Shown here: piece by piece, positions 21,861-34,245 of the stretch
How positions within the stretch are numbered: position 1 is the stretch's first letter
How the letters are laid out: each line of letters opens with the position of its first letter
Source: Conidiobolus incongruus B7586
Taxonomy: Eukaryota > Entomophthoromycota > Entomophthoromycetes > Entomophthorales > Conidiobolaceae
DNA: 46,577 nucleotides
NCBI GenBank assembly: GCA_000697335.1
Contig: JNEM01016357.1
Location: 1-46,577, forward strand
Direction of reading: 5' to 3'
Notes under the pieces: model-generated
Databases searched by the model: none
What the model saw: only the letters and a program-made list of their open reading frames with translations
Told to the model about the DNA's origin: nothing
Program-made: the position numbers and the translations under genes

Positions 21861-22628
21861 TTAGTTCTGAGGGTTAATGATATTTTGTTGGATCCATAAA
21901 TCAAAGTTGGAGACACGAGTGTAAACACCAGGAAGGGTAGGTTTAGCACATCCAACGCCCCAGGAGGTGATACCAACTAAAACTTGTTTGCCATCCTTCA
22001 CTTTGAATATGGGACCTCCAGAGTCACCTTGGCAGGTATCCTTACCACCTTCAGGTAAACCAGCACAGAATTGGGTGTCTTTATCTACGATTTCATTGAC
22101 TTTAGCATAGTTAACAGAACATTGTTCATATTGGAAGACAGGTAGTTTGACTTCAAGAAGCTTCTTGGAGGCAACGCCACCGGAAGCGGTTCTCCCCCAG
22201 CCGATAGCAGTCAAGAGAGTATCAGGCTCAGTGCCTTTACCATCGTCAATAACGAGATTGGTGCGCTTACCCTTAGGGGCATTGATCTTCCAAATGGCGA
22301 CATCGTTGACATAGGTAGTACCATTAAACTTAGGGTGACCAATTCTTTTGGTGACTTGGTAGGTGGAACCTTGTTCTTCGAAGTCAGATTTATCCAAGTC
22401 GTGACGATGAATCTTGACAGTCCAATCAGAGTCTTTACCAATGTTACAATGAGCAGCAGTGATAATAGTGTTGCCATTCCACAAGGAACCACCACAGTTA
22501 TGTCTACCCTTGTATTGCAGAGAAACCATAGCAGGGTATTTGAAAGGAGGGTTGACTTCATAACCTCCAACAATTCTGGGAGGAGGAACTTGAACTCCGG
22601 TAGCAGGATCAACAAAGGACAAAGACAT
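21861..22628 (-). CDS. trypsin-like serine protease, array member 1, no signal peptide
   Basis: A 255-residue S1 protease. The leader MSLSFVDPATGVQVPPPR is followed by IVGGYEV, so activation would be by cleavage after Arg18. The triad is His60, Asp109 and Ser203 (CQGDSGGP); Asp197 sets Lys/Arg specificity and the SWG segment lines the pocket. Six Cys are present, and an N-glycosylation sequon (NGT, residues 102-104) lies just before the catalytic Asp. Both fit an extracellular enzyme, yet there is no hydrophobic signal. A TATA box 56 bp upstream of the ATG leaves only a short 5' UTR. This is the 3'-most gene of the head-to-tail array and shares two upstream elements with the next two members. 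It lies closest in sequence to those two. Confidence 0.95.
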   Translation of the reverse strand: MSLSFVDPATGVQVPPPRIVGGYEVNPPFKYPAMVSLQYKGRHNCGGSLWNGNTIITAAHCNIGKDSDWTVKIHRHDLDKSDFEEQGSTYQVTKRIGHPKFNGTTYVNDVAIWKINAPKGKRTNLVIDDGKGTEPDTLLTAIGWGRTASGGVASKKLLEVKLPVFQYEQCSVNYAKVNEIVDKDTQFCAGLPEGGKDTCQGDSGGPIFKVKDGKQVLVGITSWGVGCAKPTLPGVYTRVSNFDLWIQQNIINPQN

Positions 22629-22683
22629 GATTTGAAAATTTATAAATAAATATAATAATTAAAATTATAAATCAATATCCACG

Positions 22684-22691
22684 TTTTTATA
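22684..22691 (-). promoter_or_regulatory. TATA box of trypsin array member 1
   Basis: TATAAAAA on the minus strand, 56 bp upstream of the ATG; equivalent boxes precede the paralogues at similar distances. Confidence 0.7.
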
Positions 22692-22740
22692 TCGTTTGAA
22701 AGAATAACAACAGTAAATTGAGAATATGATCATTACACCA

Positions 22741-22785
22741 ATATGATCAAAGCTCCAGTACAACGTTATTAGAACCACACATTCA
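22741..22785 (-). promoter_or_regulatory. conserved upstream element of the trypsin genes (member 1)
   Basis: Plus-strand core TATGATCAAAGCTCCAGTAC with a downstream GAACCACACATTCA. It is conserved at 27004-27048, 30664-30708 and, more weakly, 40354-40398, always about 95-113 bp upstream of the ATG. The flanking DNA is much less alike, so selection on a regulator site is likely. The TGATCA centre is palindromic. Confidence 0.7.
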
Positions 22786-22884
22786 AACCATTGATATCTA
22801 TTCTATTCACACTATATTCAAAGATTTTAAGAATAAATTTACCATTTTTTTGCAATTTTAATAATCATCAAACCATATTCCTCC

Positions 22885-22897
22885 ATTTCATGTGATC
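22885..22897 (-). promoter_or_regulatory. distal conserved element of trypsin member 1
   Basis: Plus strand ATTTCATGTGATC, identical at 27148-27160 and 30819-30831 and always about 250 bp upstream of the ATG. It contains CATGTG, an E-box-type core. A loosely conserved TATCCATT segment follows 60-80 bp further out. Confidence 0.55.
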
Positions 22898-25354
22898 TAT
22901 AAATTTTCAATTTATAATCAGATAAGTTATTATTTCCTATTTTTCATCTATACTTGTATCCATTAGGAATCTCATACTTTTCTGTCAAGTGATCTAATGT
23001 CCATTTAATATTTAAATATCATAAAATGATTGAATAATATTAAAAGAATAAAATTTAAGTTTCAATTTTAATTATATCAAATTAATGATTCAAAGGAATA
23101 TGTAATAGTATGATAACAAAATGATTTTTCAAATTCTCTTATAATTAAGAATATAAAATATATAATTAATATCCATAAATTCTTGATTTCTGATTATGTA
23201 TCGTGTAAGTATTATTAAAATTTTAATTTAAATAATATATTTAGATCTGTTTATTTGTTTGGCTATTTCAATTAAATATTAAAACATCTAAATAGATATT
23301 AAAAAAAGTGAAATATTAAGATAAATGAATTACTCTAAGTACGCAATAGTTCTTAGCATATTTATATAACATCCGATTATTTCAAATCAACAAACACATA
23401 TATGATATACAAAATCACTTATTTTCATTTATATTTCCAATATTGGGATTATATGGGATGTTTTCTTAATTTTAATAATACTCAATATAAAGAACTTTAA
23501 ATCATTATTTTAGATGCAATTCATTTGTATAATTCATAAAAATATTATAATTACAAAATAATGGATCGATTCTAGGGGTATTTTTTAAAATGAAAGGATT
23601 TTCTGTATTATCTAATTCATCTAATATTTTTATCATTATTGCTCTTAAACATTCATAGTAGATAAGTTATTCTACTGATTATTTTATTATCACAATTTAT
23701 AAAACAATTAACATATTAATTAGATATTGTTAAAGATATAAATTTTATCAAATCCTAAACTAAATAATTTTATATTAAATTTTTTCGTTTGATTTTTTAA
23801 CTATTACATATATTATGCAAAAGTAGGTTTCATGTACAAACGATAAAAGAAAATTGAATGCTCATCTATTTTAAAACAATCAATAATATCTTCTAATAGT
23901 AGTATCATTTAGAATATCAATAACTCAATTTTATTTTAATTACCGAATTAATTATCTCATATGATCGAATAAAATCAATATAAATCATCCCTGACTCGAA
24001 TCTCTACCATATATTTTTATATAATATAAATTATATGATGATATAGTTATATAACTATTAAAATCAATTTTGATTAATCAATATGGGATTATATTTTTTG
24101 AATGAATATTTTTTATTGAGAACTTAGTTTTATCTAAACTAATTTTTTTATTAAAATTAAAATTTTTTTTAAAAAATTTAATAGGTAGGTATTTACAAGA
24201 ACTCAGTTCTCAAATTAAATTAAAAGTGGATTGTACATAATAGTCATTAGATATATCAACTGCGTCACATTATTCGGTATAACACTTTAATGGGATATTG
24301 AGACAGCGATAGATCCAATTTAACATATATATTAATTAATCAGATTTTAATGAAATCTTAAATTTCCACTAAGAATTTTAAAATTGGAGTATTAATATAT
24401 TATTAATTTAAATATAAAAATCAATTATGATAGTTCTTTGGATTTGATAAATTGAGGATAATTTAATATTCTATCAAATATATATAAATCAGTGATTAAA
24501 TTAATTATTTAATAATAAATTTTATACAAATTTCAAAAAGTATATTTTTTAAAATATAGGTTTAGTGGACCTTAGAGAAAATCTTGGGAATTTTCTTAAG
24601 TATTTGCAATCCATTTTTAATTAAGGTCACGTTTGTGAATTTTTGTTTAAAACTTTATTAAAGATTTTATAATTATTAGAATTAATATCTGCTTATATGT
24701 TCTTGATAATGAAATTTAATCAATTCTTTTATATCATATATTAAAACATTAAAATATCAAAATTTATTCTTTTACTATATTTTTACAATGTTCTACATTT
24801 TTCTAATAATTAATATAGTGAATTTAATATTTGGCCTATTTCAAGTAAATATGGATAAAATAAACATATCAATATCTTAAAAACATCAAATGAACCAATA
24901 TATAGTTTATAATATCCAAAATTACTGCCATTTAAAATAATTCTTAAACTTGATGGTATGTTTTCAAATTGCTAAAATTTTATATAATCAAAATTTTTTT
25001 AAAATAACCTAAAGAAATAAATATTATATTTAATTAAATAGATAAAATTCAATAATAAAATTAAAAATTATAGCAAATAATGTATTGAATTTTTTATACT
25101 TCAATTATATATATAAAATATATTTTGCGAATTTTATAATTAGTACTAGTCATGGTAAAATGCCTCACAACACCTTGAACCAAATACACAAAAACACAAA
25201 ACATTCTACCAATTATTATAAAACTGATTCGATTTTGTTTATTAATAATTATATAAAAGTTCTAAAAAATTTTTAGTCTCGAATACTCTGTTATTTAATA
25301 AATATTTACAATATATCTATTATGAAGGGCTAGTTTATTTGTCATTTTATCTAA
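22898..25354. other. A+T-rich intergenic DNA
   Basis: No gene. A 63-codon A+T-rich frame near 25085-25276 lacks an ATG at its start and is not supported. Confidence 0.5.
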
Positions 25355-25638
25355 TGTTACGATACAGGGGCCTCTTCTACTTTCAAATTTTCTTACATTA
25401 ATAAAATGTAATGGCTATTCTTCGTCCACATACAGATTCAATTACTCTTTGTTCATTGTTTGGCTATTCAGTCAAGACACCACATTATCTCCTAAATCAC
25501 TTTATTCGACCCATATTATAAAAACCAGGCATTGGAATAATTTATAAGAAGATCAGCCCGATCTGAGTCCTCCCCACTATTTAACAAAATCATTCCTACT
25601 CCCTTTCAACCCATCATATATCTGATTATCCCGGATCA
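25355..25638 (+). mobile_element. solo-LTR-like fossil, relative of the one at 14887-15227
   Basis: A 284-bp G+C-richer island beginning TGTTAC and ending CCCGGATCA. It aligns by eye with the minus strand of 14887-15227: the TGTTA start, an ACATTAA-containing segment, a TATAAAAACC promoter-like box, GATCTGAGTCCTCCCC and the terminal CCCGGATCA. It is old and diverged. No internal element genes adjoin it and no target duplication is visible. LTR nature is inferred from structure only. Confidence 0.48.
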
Positions 25639-26129
25639 CATCCTTTTACTAATTCTGATCAAAGTACTGCTTTCTCAAGTAGTAGTATTATTATTCAAAT
25701 ATTGATTCATATTATAATTTTAGAGCAAACACTTGAAATAACTAAATGAAGGGATACTTTATGTTGATTAATGGATGACCAATAATATTAAGCTAATATT
25801 TTTTTGATCAATTAATCTATATTTAATTTTTTATTTTATGAACTAATAATTTGACAATAAAGTGTGATGAAAAATTTGAACGCAACTAGTAAAGTTGTTA
25901 TAATTTTAAATAATTATAACAAGTTTAAAATTTATTTTAAAGAAGTATTATTTTATTTGAAAGTTGGATAATTGTTTCATTATTTTTCGAAAAAAAAAAG
26001 ATTTTTTATATAATTAAATAATATCATGGATTGAAATGATTAACTAATTTTTTACAACTAGGATATATATTTTATTAATAAATAGTAAAATTTAGATATT
26101 TGATTAAATTATAAATAGTTTAAATTGTC
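25639..26129. other. A+T-rich intergenic DNA
   Basis: Nothing recognised between the LTR-like fossil and the trypsin stop. Confidence 0.5.
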
Positions 26130-26900
26130 TTAGTTTTGGGGATTAATAATGTTTTGCTGGATCCACAAGTCATAATTGGAGACACGAGTGTAGACACCAG
26201 GAAGGGTAGGTCTAGCACATCCAACACCCCAGGAAGTAACACCAACCAAAACCTGCTTGCCATCCTTCATCATGAATAAAGGACCTCCAGAATCACCTTG
26301 ACAAGTATCCTTTTTACCTTCAGGGAAGCCAGCACAAATTTGAGTGTCGTGATTGACAACATGCTTGACTTTAGCATAGTTAACAGAACATTGTTCATAT
26401 TCAAAGACAGGTAATTTGACTTCGAGAAGCTTCCTGGAAGCAACCCCACCGGAAGCGGTTCTCCCCCAGCCGATAGCAGTCAAGAGAGTATCAGGCTCAG
26501 ATCCGAGTTTGCCATCATCAATGACGAGATTGGTGCGCTTACCCTCGGGAGCATCAATCTTCCAAATAGCAATATCGTTGACATAGGTAGTAGAGTTAAA
26601 CTTGGGGTGACCAATTCTCTTGATCACTTGGAAAGTAGCTCCTTGTTCTTCTTCATCAGATTTGTCCAAGTCATGACGATGAATCTTGGCAGTCCAATCG
26701 GAGTCCTTACCAACATTACAGTGAGCAGCAGTGATGATAGTGTTGCCATTCCACAAGGAACCACCACAGTTGTGTTTACCTTTCCAATGGAGAGAGACCA
26801 TAGCGGGGTATTTGAAAGGAGGGTTGACTTCATAACCTCCAACAATTCTGGGAGGAGGAACTTGAACTCCGGTAGTTGGATCAACAAAATTCAAAGACAT
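26130..26900 (-). CDS. trypsin-like serine protease, array member 2, no signal peptide
   Basis: A 256-residue S1 trypsin, leader MSLNFVDPTTGVQVPPPR then IVGGYEV. Triad His60, Asp109, Ser204, with Asp198 in the S1 pocket and six Cys; sequon NST at 102-104. It is almost identical to member 3 (29796-30569) over most of its length. It differs in a central stretch, where it has KVKHVVNHDTQICAG against KVNEIVDNDTQFCAG. The 5' non-coding DNA is conserved with members 1 and 3 only at discrete elements. A TATA box lies about 66 bp upstream. An intact, probably functional enzyme. Confidence 0.95.
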   Translation of the reverse strand: MSLNFVDPTTGVQVPPPRIVGGYEVNPPFKYPAMVSLHWKGKHNCGGSLWNGNTIITAAHCNVGKDSDWTAKIHRHDLDKSDEEEQGATFQVIKRIGHPKFNSTTYVNDIAIWKIDAPEGKRTNLVIDDGKLGSEPDTLLTAIGWGRTASGGVASRKLLEVKLPVFEYEQCSVNYAKVKHVVNHDTQICAGFPEGKKDTCQGDSGGPLFMMKDGKQVLVGVTSWGVGCARPTLPGVYTRVSNYDLWIQQNIINPQN

Positions 26901-26965
26901 TATTACAAAATTGATAATTAAATAAATATAACTAATATATTAAATTAATCTTTCATATCACTTAA

Positions 26966-26971
26966 TTTATA
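26966..26971 (-). promoter_or_regulatory. TATA box of trypsin array member 2
   Basis: TATAAA on the minus strand, 66 bp upstream of the ATG. Confidence 0.55.
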
Positions 26972-27003
26972 CTATTTCAAAAAATTATCACAGTAAGCTA
27001 AAA

Positions 27004-27048
27004 ATATACTAAAAGCTCCAGTATAACTAAATTAGAACCATATATTCA
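27004..27048 (-). promoter_or_regulatory. conserved upstream element of the trypsin genes (member 2)
   Basis: Plus-strand AAAAGCTCCAGTATAAC with TTAGAACCATATATTCA. It matches 22741-22785 closely, but the TGATCA centre has decayed to TACTAA. A TTCGGAT following at 27054-27060 is shared with member 3. Confidence 0.65.
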
Positions 27049-27147
27049 TTTATTTCGGATCCTTTTTTTTCATATTAATAAAAAAATTCAAGAATATTAG
27101 TTTTAACTATAATACCAATCGAATGTAAATTATCAAATCCATTAAAT

Positions 27148-27160
27148 ATTTCATGTGATC
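27148..27160 (-). promoter_or_regulatory. distal conserved element of trypsin member 2
   Basis: ATTTCATGTGATC on the plus strand, preceded by TATCAAATCCATT that is also shared with member 3. Confidence 0.55.
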
Positions 27161-29795
27161 AAAATTAATACTTATGATAATTTAATTATTCTAATCAATC
27201 TTATTCTTTATCCATTTTAATATCCATTAAGAATCTTCGTTGTTCCATCATTTATTTTATATTCGGTAAATATTCAAAATTACTAGATTACTGTTTCTAT
27301 TTCAGTATATAAAATCTTACAATAATATATAGCTGTAATGAAAAAATAAGTTTAATATTGGATTGAAATCTTTGTTTGTAAATGATTAAAATATTATTTT
27401 AGTGGTATTTTATTATAATAAATCAATGATTTATTGAATTAAAATGATTTATAATAATCTTCATTTATATAGTGTGCTCTGGATTTCAGATTTAATATAG
27501 TAAAAGTATAAATGAAAATTATAATATATCAAATTTATTTAGATTAATATTCTTTTATTAGAACTATAAATTATAAAATATAATATTTGAAATTTATACA
27601 AAAATAAGATACAAATTAATAATTCAATTTTAATATCTATTAATTCTAAGAAATTAATTTAATTATCCAATTAATTGTATTTAAGATAAATTTTATTAGG
27701 GAAATATATTTGAAAAATTGTTATTAATTTTAACCGGCTTTTATAAAATCACTAAGATCATAATAATCTATCACTCAAACCTATAGAAAGTTTTAACGAG
27801 GCTTAAGTTACTATTTTTGGTTGAAAAATTTCACATGATTCAGAATGACCGTTACTCGATATCCGCGATATGTTCAAAATTTCAATAATGATGGATATAT
27901 TTATGGGTATTTTTTTAATAACTTTATTGACTGTATAACGATTTTATCAGATACTAATCGTTAATTTCATATGTTGAATAATGATCCATGATCGTCCTTG
28001 GAAATAAAATTTTATTTATTAGATAAATACTGTTAATTTTATTTAATAATATACATTTTAAAATAACTTTTAAAATTAATTGTATTAATTAATTATATGT
28101 ATTTCATTCATACTCAACAATTTCCTGTATATTTTCTTAAAAAATATATTTAATTAAATTATACAGAATTCTATATTATAATAAATTTTTATCCATTTCA
28201 CACCTATCATCCAATTTTTGAAACCCCAATTAATGTTATTTTAGTGAAAATTAATTTATTTCTAAATTGAAGATAATTACCGAATTTGATTGAATCATAT
28301 GATCCAATTTGATAATATAGTAGAATTCATAAATCATGTATTAAATGTAGATATTTATTGTATACACTGTATTAATAAATTAGTGGATATTGAATTGAAT
28401 GTTATTCTTGAATTTACTATGATGAGTTCGCTATGAAATATTAGTTATTTGAACGAATCAAAAATGTTAGGTTATTTTAGTATACCTATCTAATGAGGTA
28501 ATTAGAGAGCGATCAGATTAATTTTTAGAAACCAAAATTATTCAAGTTTTAGGATATGAAATTGAATATTTCAAATTTAATTGATATATTGATCAAAAAG
28601 GTATAGTCGATATATCAATATTGTATGTATATTTTTCTGTTTAGTGGTTTATATTACATTATGTTCTAATATAGTAATTCATATATATAATATTTTTATA
28701 TTCATTCATTAATTTTAATGTTAGAATATATTTATTATTTCGTTTTCATTTTTTAAAACTAGATTTTTCTTCTAAAACCCATTCTAATTAATATCATTAT
28801 AAATATTATTTTAATTTTTCAAAGATATATATATTTTAAATTCATAATCAAGGGAATTATTTCAGAAGAAAGAATATTTAAATATTTAAACTATATTAAA
28901 AAATTAATGGTTATAATGTTTTGTCTGAGTACACAATATGGATATAATTTATCACTATGCAATTAAACTTTGGAAATATTTTTCATATTTCAAACCATAG
29001 TATTCAGCATAAAGCACAAACATTATAATAACCTAACTGTAATTTGTTAAAAAATAGATTTTATGAATGTCAAAATATATAATATATAAATATTGGAAAC
29101 TTGTATCATTTTTGGATATATTTGTCATAATTCCACAATACAAAAAATGAACAATAATGTAATATATTATCATATATCAGAATTTGTTAAGTGTATTTAT
29201 AATCTTATAAAATATATAAATATCAATAAAATATAATTAAATGAAAAGCATTATACAAATCATTTTGTATTGAAATTTTAATATTTTTAATATAAATTAT
29301 CGAATGTATGAATCATAAGGATAGAGAGTTAGTGCGTTATTTGAAATACTATTTTAAACATGTAACTCTTAATGTTGTTTCCTTTTTGTCAAATGAATCA
29401 TATTATGTTTAGATTTCAAATTTTTAGATTTTGTATTATGATATCAGATATATAATTATTAAAATTTTAACTATAATAATTTTTATTAAAGATTAAAATA
29501 TGAATTTTTCATATAAATAATATAGTTATAAATAAAATTAATTTGTATTTTGTTGAATGATATATACTTGCATTAACTATATGTTAATCTAATAAGGAAT
29601 ATTTCATTTCACAAAATCAATCATTAACAGTTTTATGAATGATTTTCTTCAGAAGAGTAATAATAATTAACCGTGTATATTAAATTGAAAGAGTATATTT
29701 TACAATTGATAAAATATCTTAATATTCTAATTTAAAAAATTTATTTAACTATGCCTGATATTCGAAATTAGTTATTGTATTACAAGGAATACAGT
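27161..29795. other. A+T-rich intergenic DNA
   Basis: No supported gene or repeat. Confidence 0.5.
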
Positions 29796-30569
29796 TTAGT
29801 TATCTTGAGGATTAATAATGTTTTGCTGGATCCACAAGTCATAATTGGAGACACGAGTGTAGACACCAGGAAGGGTAGGTCTAGCACATCCAACACCCCA
29901 GGAAGTAACACCAACCAAAACTTGCTTGCCATCCTTCATCATAAATAAAGGACCTCCAGAATCACCTTGACAAGTATCCTTTTTACCTTCAGGGAAACCA
30001 GCACAAAATTGGGTGTCGTTATCAACAATTTCATTTACTTTAGCATAGTTAACAGAACATTGTTCATATTCAAAGACAGGTAATTTGACTTCGAGAAGCT
30101 TCTTGGAAGCAATACCACCGGAAGCGGTTCTACCCCAACCAATAGCAGTCAAGAGAGTATCAGGCTCAGATCCGAGTCTGCCATCGTCAATGACGAGATT
30201 GGTGCGCTTACCCTCGGGAGCATCAATCTTCCAAATAGCAATATCGTTGACATAGGTAGTAGAGTTAAACTTGGGGTGACCAATTCTCTTGATCACTTGG
30301 AAAGTAGCTCCTTGTTCTTCTTCATCAGATTTGTCCAAGTCATGACGATGAATCTTGGCAGTCCAATCGGAGTCCTTACCAACATTACAGTGAGCAGCAG
30401 TGATGATAGTGTTGCCATTCCACAAGGAACCACCACAGTTGTGTTTACCTTTCCAATGGAGAGAGACCATAGCGGGGTATTTGAAAGGAGGGTTGACTTC
30501 ATAACCTCCAACAATTCTGGGAGGAGGAGCTTGAACTCCGGTAGTTGGATCAACAAAATTCAAAGACAT
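29796..30569 (-). CDS. trypsin-like serine protease, array member 3, no signal peptide
   Basis: A 257-residue S1 trypsin. An in-frame ATG nine codons upstream (30596) exists. The start at 30569 is chosen because MSLNFVDP matches all paralogues and the TATA box at 30624-30631 is 55 bp upstream, the family distance. The leader ends APPPR before IVGGYEV. Triad His60, Asp109, Ser204; S1 Asp198; six Cys; sequon NST. The N-terminal half is virtually identical in DNA to member 2. The stretch around 29994-30170 instead resembles member 1 in VNEIVD-DTQFCAG, and the 3' end is again nearly identical to member 2. This pattern suggests gene conversion. Intact. Confidence 0.95.
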   Translation of the reverse strand: MSLNFVDPTTGVQAPPPRIVGGYEVNPPFKYPAMVSLHWKGKHNCGGSLWNGNTIITAAHCNVGKDSDWTAKIHRHDLDKSDEEEQGATFQVIKRIGHPKFNSTTYVNDIAIWKIDAPEGKRTNLVIDDGRLGSEPDTLLTAIGWGRTASGGIASKKLLEVKLPVFEYEQCSVNYAKVNEIVDNDTQFCAGFPEGKKDTCQGDSGGPLFMMKDGKQVLVGVTSWGVGCARPTLPGVYTRVSNYDLWIQQNIINPQDN

Positions 30570-30623
30570 TATTTCAAAGTTAATACAATTATACAATAAT
30601 ATTGAACATCATCTCATGACACA

Positions 30624-30631
30624 TTTTTATA
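30624..30631 (-). promoter_or_regulatory. TATA box of trypsin array member 3
   Basis: TATAAAAA on the minus strand, 55 bp upstream of the MSLNF start. It would be only 28 bp from the alternative upstream ATG, which argues against that start. Confidence 0.65.
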
Positions 30632-30663
30632 TTAACTAAAATGATGATCAAGGTAGGCTAGTA

Positions 30664-30708
30664 ATATGATCAAAGTATTAGTACAACCTAATCTGCACCA
30701 TATATTCA
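30664..30708 (-). promoter_or_regulatory. conserved upstream element of the trypsin genes (member 3)
   Basis: Plus-strand ATATGATCAAAG then AGTACAAC and CACCATATATTCA, 95 bp upstream of the ATG. Same order and spacing as in members 1 and 2. Confidence 0.68.
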
Positions 30709-30818
30709 CACACTTCGGATGTTTAATTCACGATAGGATGAAATATATGCTAAATACTTCGATCATTTAGGCTTTGTATTACATAAAATTATAAAGTTAT
30801 CAAATCCATTGAATGATT

Positions 30819-30831
30819 ATTTCATGTGATC
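30819..30831 (-). promoter_or_regulatory. distal conserved element of trypsin member 3
   Basis: ATTTCATGTGATC on the plus strand, 250 bp upstream of the ATG, preceded by TATCAAATCCATT as in member 2. Confidence 0.55.
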
Positions 30832-33800
30832 TAAAAAATTTTCTATCATTAATCAAAAATTTTTCATCAATTAAAATTTTCATCCGTATTGGTATCCATT
30901 CAATTGAAATTAAAAATTTTTTTCTATATTCTAAATTCAAATTCATTATATAATTTATGATTATATTATGATTTAAACTTTTTATTTCAAAAATTATTTT
31001 TATTATATTTTAAATTATATATCAAGTCCTTGAAATAATATGATAATATATATATAATTATAAAAATATATTAAAAAATAATCAAAGTTCAATAATAAAA
31101 ATCTAATCATTTGTACCTTATTTTTAATACTTAATGATTTTATTGAGTATAATATAACATCTCTGACTAATAATTAACATATAGCTTTAAGATAAACAAT
31201 TATGGATTATAATGATATAAGTTATTTATCTATATAATTATTGTTCAATAACCATGGATGTCATTCAACATAAAAATTTGAACCCTTAAAAACCTCAAAT
31301 AGATATCATATCTAAGGATATTGTTCAAAACAGTGATTTTCACATTTAAATTTTGAATTTGTTATTATGATTCAGAATGACTATAATTGTCATGATATGT
31401 ATAATAAATGTTCTAAAATTTTAATAATAGCTATTATTTTTGAGCATTTGTTTTACAAGTCAAGGATTTAGATCAAAATATATCATTGTCATATGAAAAA
31501 TTCTTTTTTATAATGTATCGATTTATAAAGCATAGTCATTTCTTAGAAATGATTTATTTTAATAATTTGCTAAGTCCTTAACTATTGTGATATTAGCATC
31601 ATATAGTATTCACAATATTAATATTTTATAAATTATTGGGATTGACTAGGTTTTTCAAAAAAAAAAACTGTTAATAATTTTGGTTGTTCATGACAACTTG
31701 GTATCTACATTATTCACTGTATCATGATATTAATTATTTGCAATTTAATATATTTAAATATTTAATATATTTGCATGTTTATATCGGCAGAATAGAAATT
31801 TCCATTTTGGATTATATTTTCAAAATTTTCTCAATTTGATTAAAATTACTAAATTGTATTAAATAATGTATTTTAGTTAGTTGTGGTAGTAAAATTCTTA
31901 ACTTATATATTAAGTATATCGTATATTTTATATATATTCCTTAATTATCAACTTAATGAGATATTATCATGACACTTGAATTTCAATTTTATTATTTATA
32001 TTATATACCTTTTGAAAACAATTTAGTTTATTATTAAAAATTATTTTAAGGTAATATACTATTCAATAATTTAAATAATTTTTGGACTCTAGATTTCTGG
32101 AATTATATTCAATTTAGTGGAAAAACTATAAAATATTAGTCAGTTTTTACAGTATTATATATTTTGTTCTAATATTATTAGAAAATTTTTATTATATTAA
32201 TAGAGTAAATACCTAATAAATGATTGATATATTTGCAAATATTTTCAGAAATAATATACCTAAAGAAGTTATATAGATAAGAAGTTTGATAAATAAGAAG
32301 GTATATACTGTATAAACTATTATTTTAAAAATTTTTAATAAAATTGGGTTAAATTGGTTTAATAATTGATTGTAGTATATTATTAAATCTTTTTCATTTT
32401 ATTGAGAAATTTAATTCTTTCATTATAGTTATTTGAAAAAATAATAAATAATTAGCAATACAGAATATTTTTAAGTAAACCAAATATGGTAGTTTATATA
32501 CGAGAAATTCAAAAAATATGATATATTTAATATTTAAAGTTTATTTTATATATTCATCAAATTTCTTATTTTGAATGGGGCATGATGATTTTAGGATTGA
32601 TATTCGTTTCAATTATAAACTCTATAACCTATATCAAGTACTTGTAATGTAATATATAACAATATTAAATTAGAAAATTATTATATATGATAAATTATCA
32701 TAATATAAGCTTGTTAATTTTTATGAGTCTATTATATTATTTAATATATATTTTTACATTATTTATTTATATCCAGACTTTATATTATTGTTTATTTAAT
32801 CAAAATCTAAAATTTTTATCTAAATTTAATCTTTATTTAAAAATCAAATATTAATTATTGTAATCATGGTATATATATATTAACTATAATTATGCTCACT
32901 CCTATGTTTAATGAAATATTTTTCGTTGATATTTATAATGTATTTTTATATATTTATTGGAATTTTTTATTATATATAACATAATTTTGTTATAAATTTA
33001 TTAAATCTTTTCTATTTTAAATATTAGTTATGGTTTTTTATATTTTGATTTTTTCACAATAAATATATTGATAAGCCCAATTCAATATATATCTTCAAAT
33101 CAGCAATTTTGATTCATTTCTCTTCAAAATATACTCTCATATTTGTTGAAAAATATTTCTAAATTTTACATTCATTATAAATATAATACTGGCTGATTTA
33201 TCAATTATATAATATTATAAGTAGAGATAAAATTATGATAATTATTAATTTTGAATATATTTAGTTAATGAAAATAAACTGAAGTGTCAATATTTAATAT
33301 TATTACTAACATAACATATAAAGTATTTAACATCATGAAAAATTTGTTTAGTTTTAACTTGTTGATCTAACAAATTATAAATTAAATATCAATTTGATAG
33401 ATTATATTAATATATATTTCAAATTATTAAATAATTAATTTTTTTTGTCAATATATTATTATATAATCATATTATAACTGTATACAACACTTTCGTTTGA
33501 ATTGAATGTCGATTTATTTAAGATCAATTTTAAACTTTAGCGTATATATAAATTAAGTATTTGATTAAATCATTAGTGTTAATATTTCAGAATTTTGTAA
33601 AACAAGTTATCCATTAAACATATTAAATTTATATAGATTACACTATAACGCTTATCTATTACAAATACTATTATATTTTATGGTTAATACTCATTTTATA
33701 ATTATACTTATTACCTTCAATTACAAGGTAAAACTTTATAAAATAGAAAATATCTATAATTTCTTTTGATGGCATATTGATATATTTTAATTAAAATTGA

Positions 33801-34245
33801 AAATTATTTAATAGTATTTATTCTACAATATATATTACCTTTCAAATGAATATATAATTTCAACTGTATAATTATAATGTTTCAAAAATGATTTTTTGAT
33901 AAATAATGCTAGACCAATATTCATTTGCTATTATCTAATAAACATTTACCTATTATGACATACTCATATTCATGTCAATAAACAAATTTGGATACTTGAT
34001 ATTCAATTAACTTTGATAATTATTAATTAGAGAAATTAAAAATTGTTCATTAATAATAGAATATATTTTTAGCTGTGGTTTAACTTAAAATACACTATTA
34101 AATACAAAAGTATATAATTTATTTATCGTGTAGGTAATATTTGCATATTTTTTGTATATCAATACGAATTAAAGGTTTTGAATAGGGAAATTTATTAATA
34201 ATTCAGGATAAAGTTTTAAAATAAAATCAGTTATTGACAATGAAT
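30832..34245. other. A+T-rich intergenic DNA
   Basis: No supported gene. Degraded elements too decayed to recognise by eye may be present. Confidence 0.45.

Noticed and set aside
25085-25276. 63-codon plus-strand frame
   Set aside because: No ATG at the start, A+T-type amino acid composition, and no motif.
26607-26921. Conserved long open frames opposite trypsin genes (also at 22335-22649, 30276-30599, 44062-44313)
   Set aside because: They mirror the biased codon use of the protease genes and have no start context or independent signatures; their conservation follows from the sense strand.
30570-30596. Nine-codon upstream extension of trypsin member 3
   Set aside because: Not shared with paralogues, not hydrophobic, and it would sit too close to the TATA box.
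33835-33900. TTACCTTTCAAATGA next to TA, resembling a mariner end
   Set aside because: The adjoining sequence does not align with the interior of the mariner copies.
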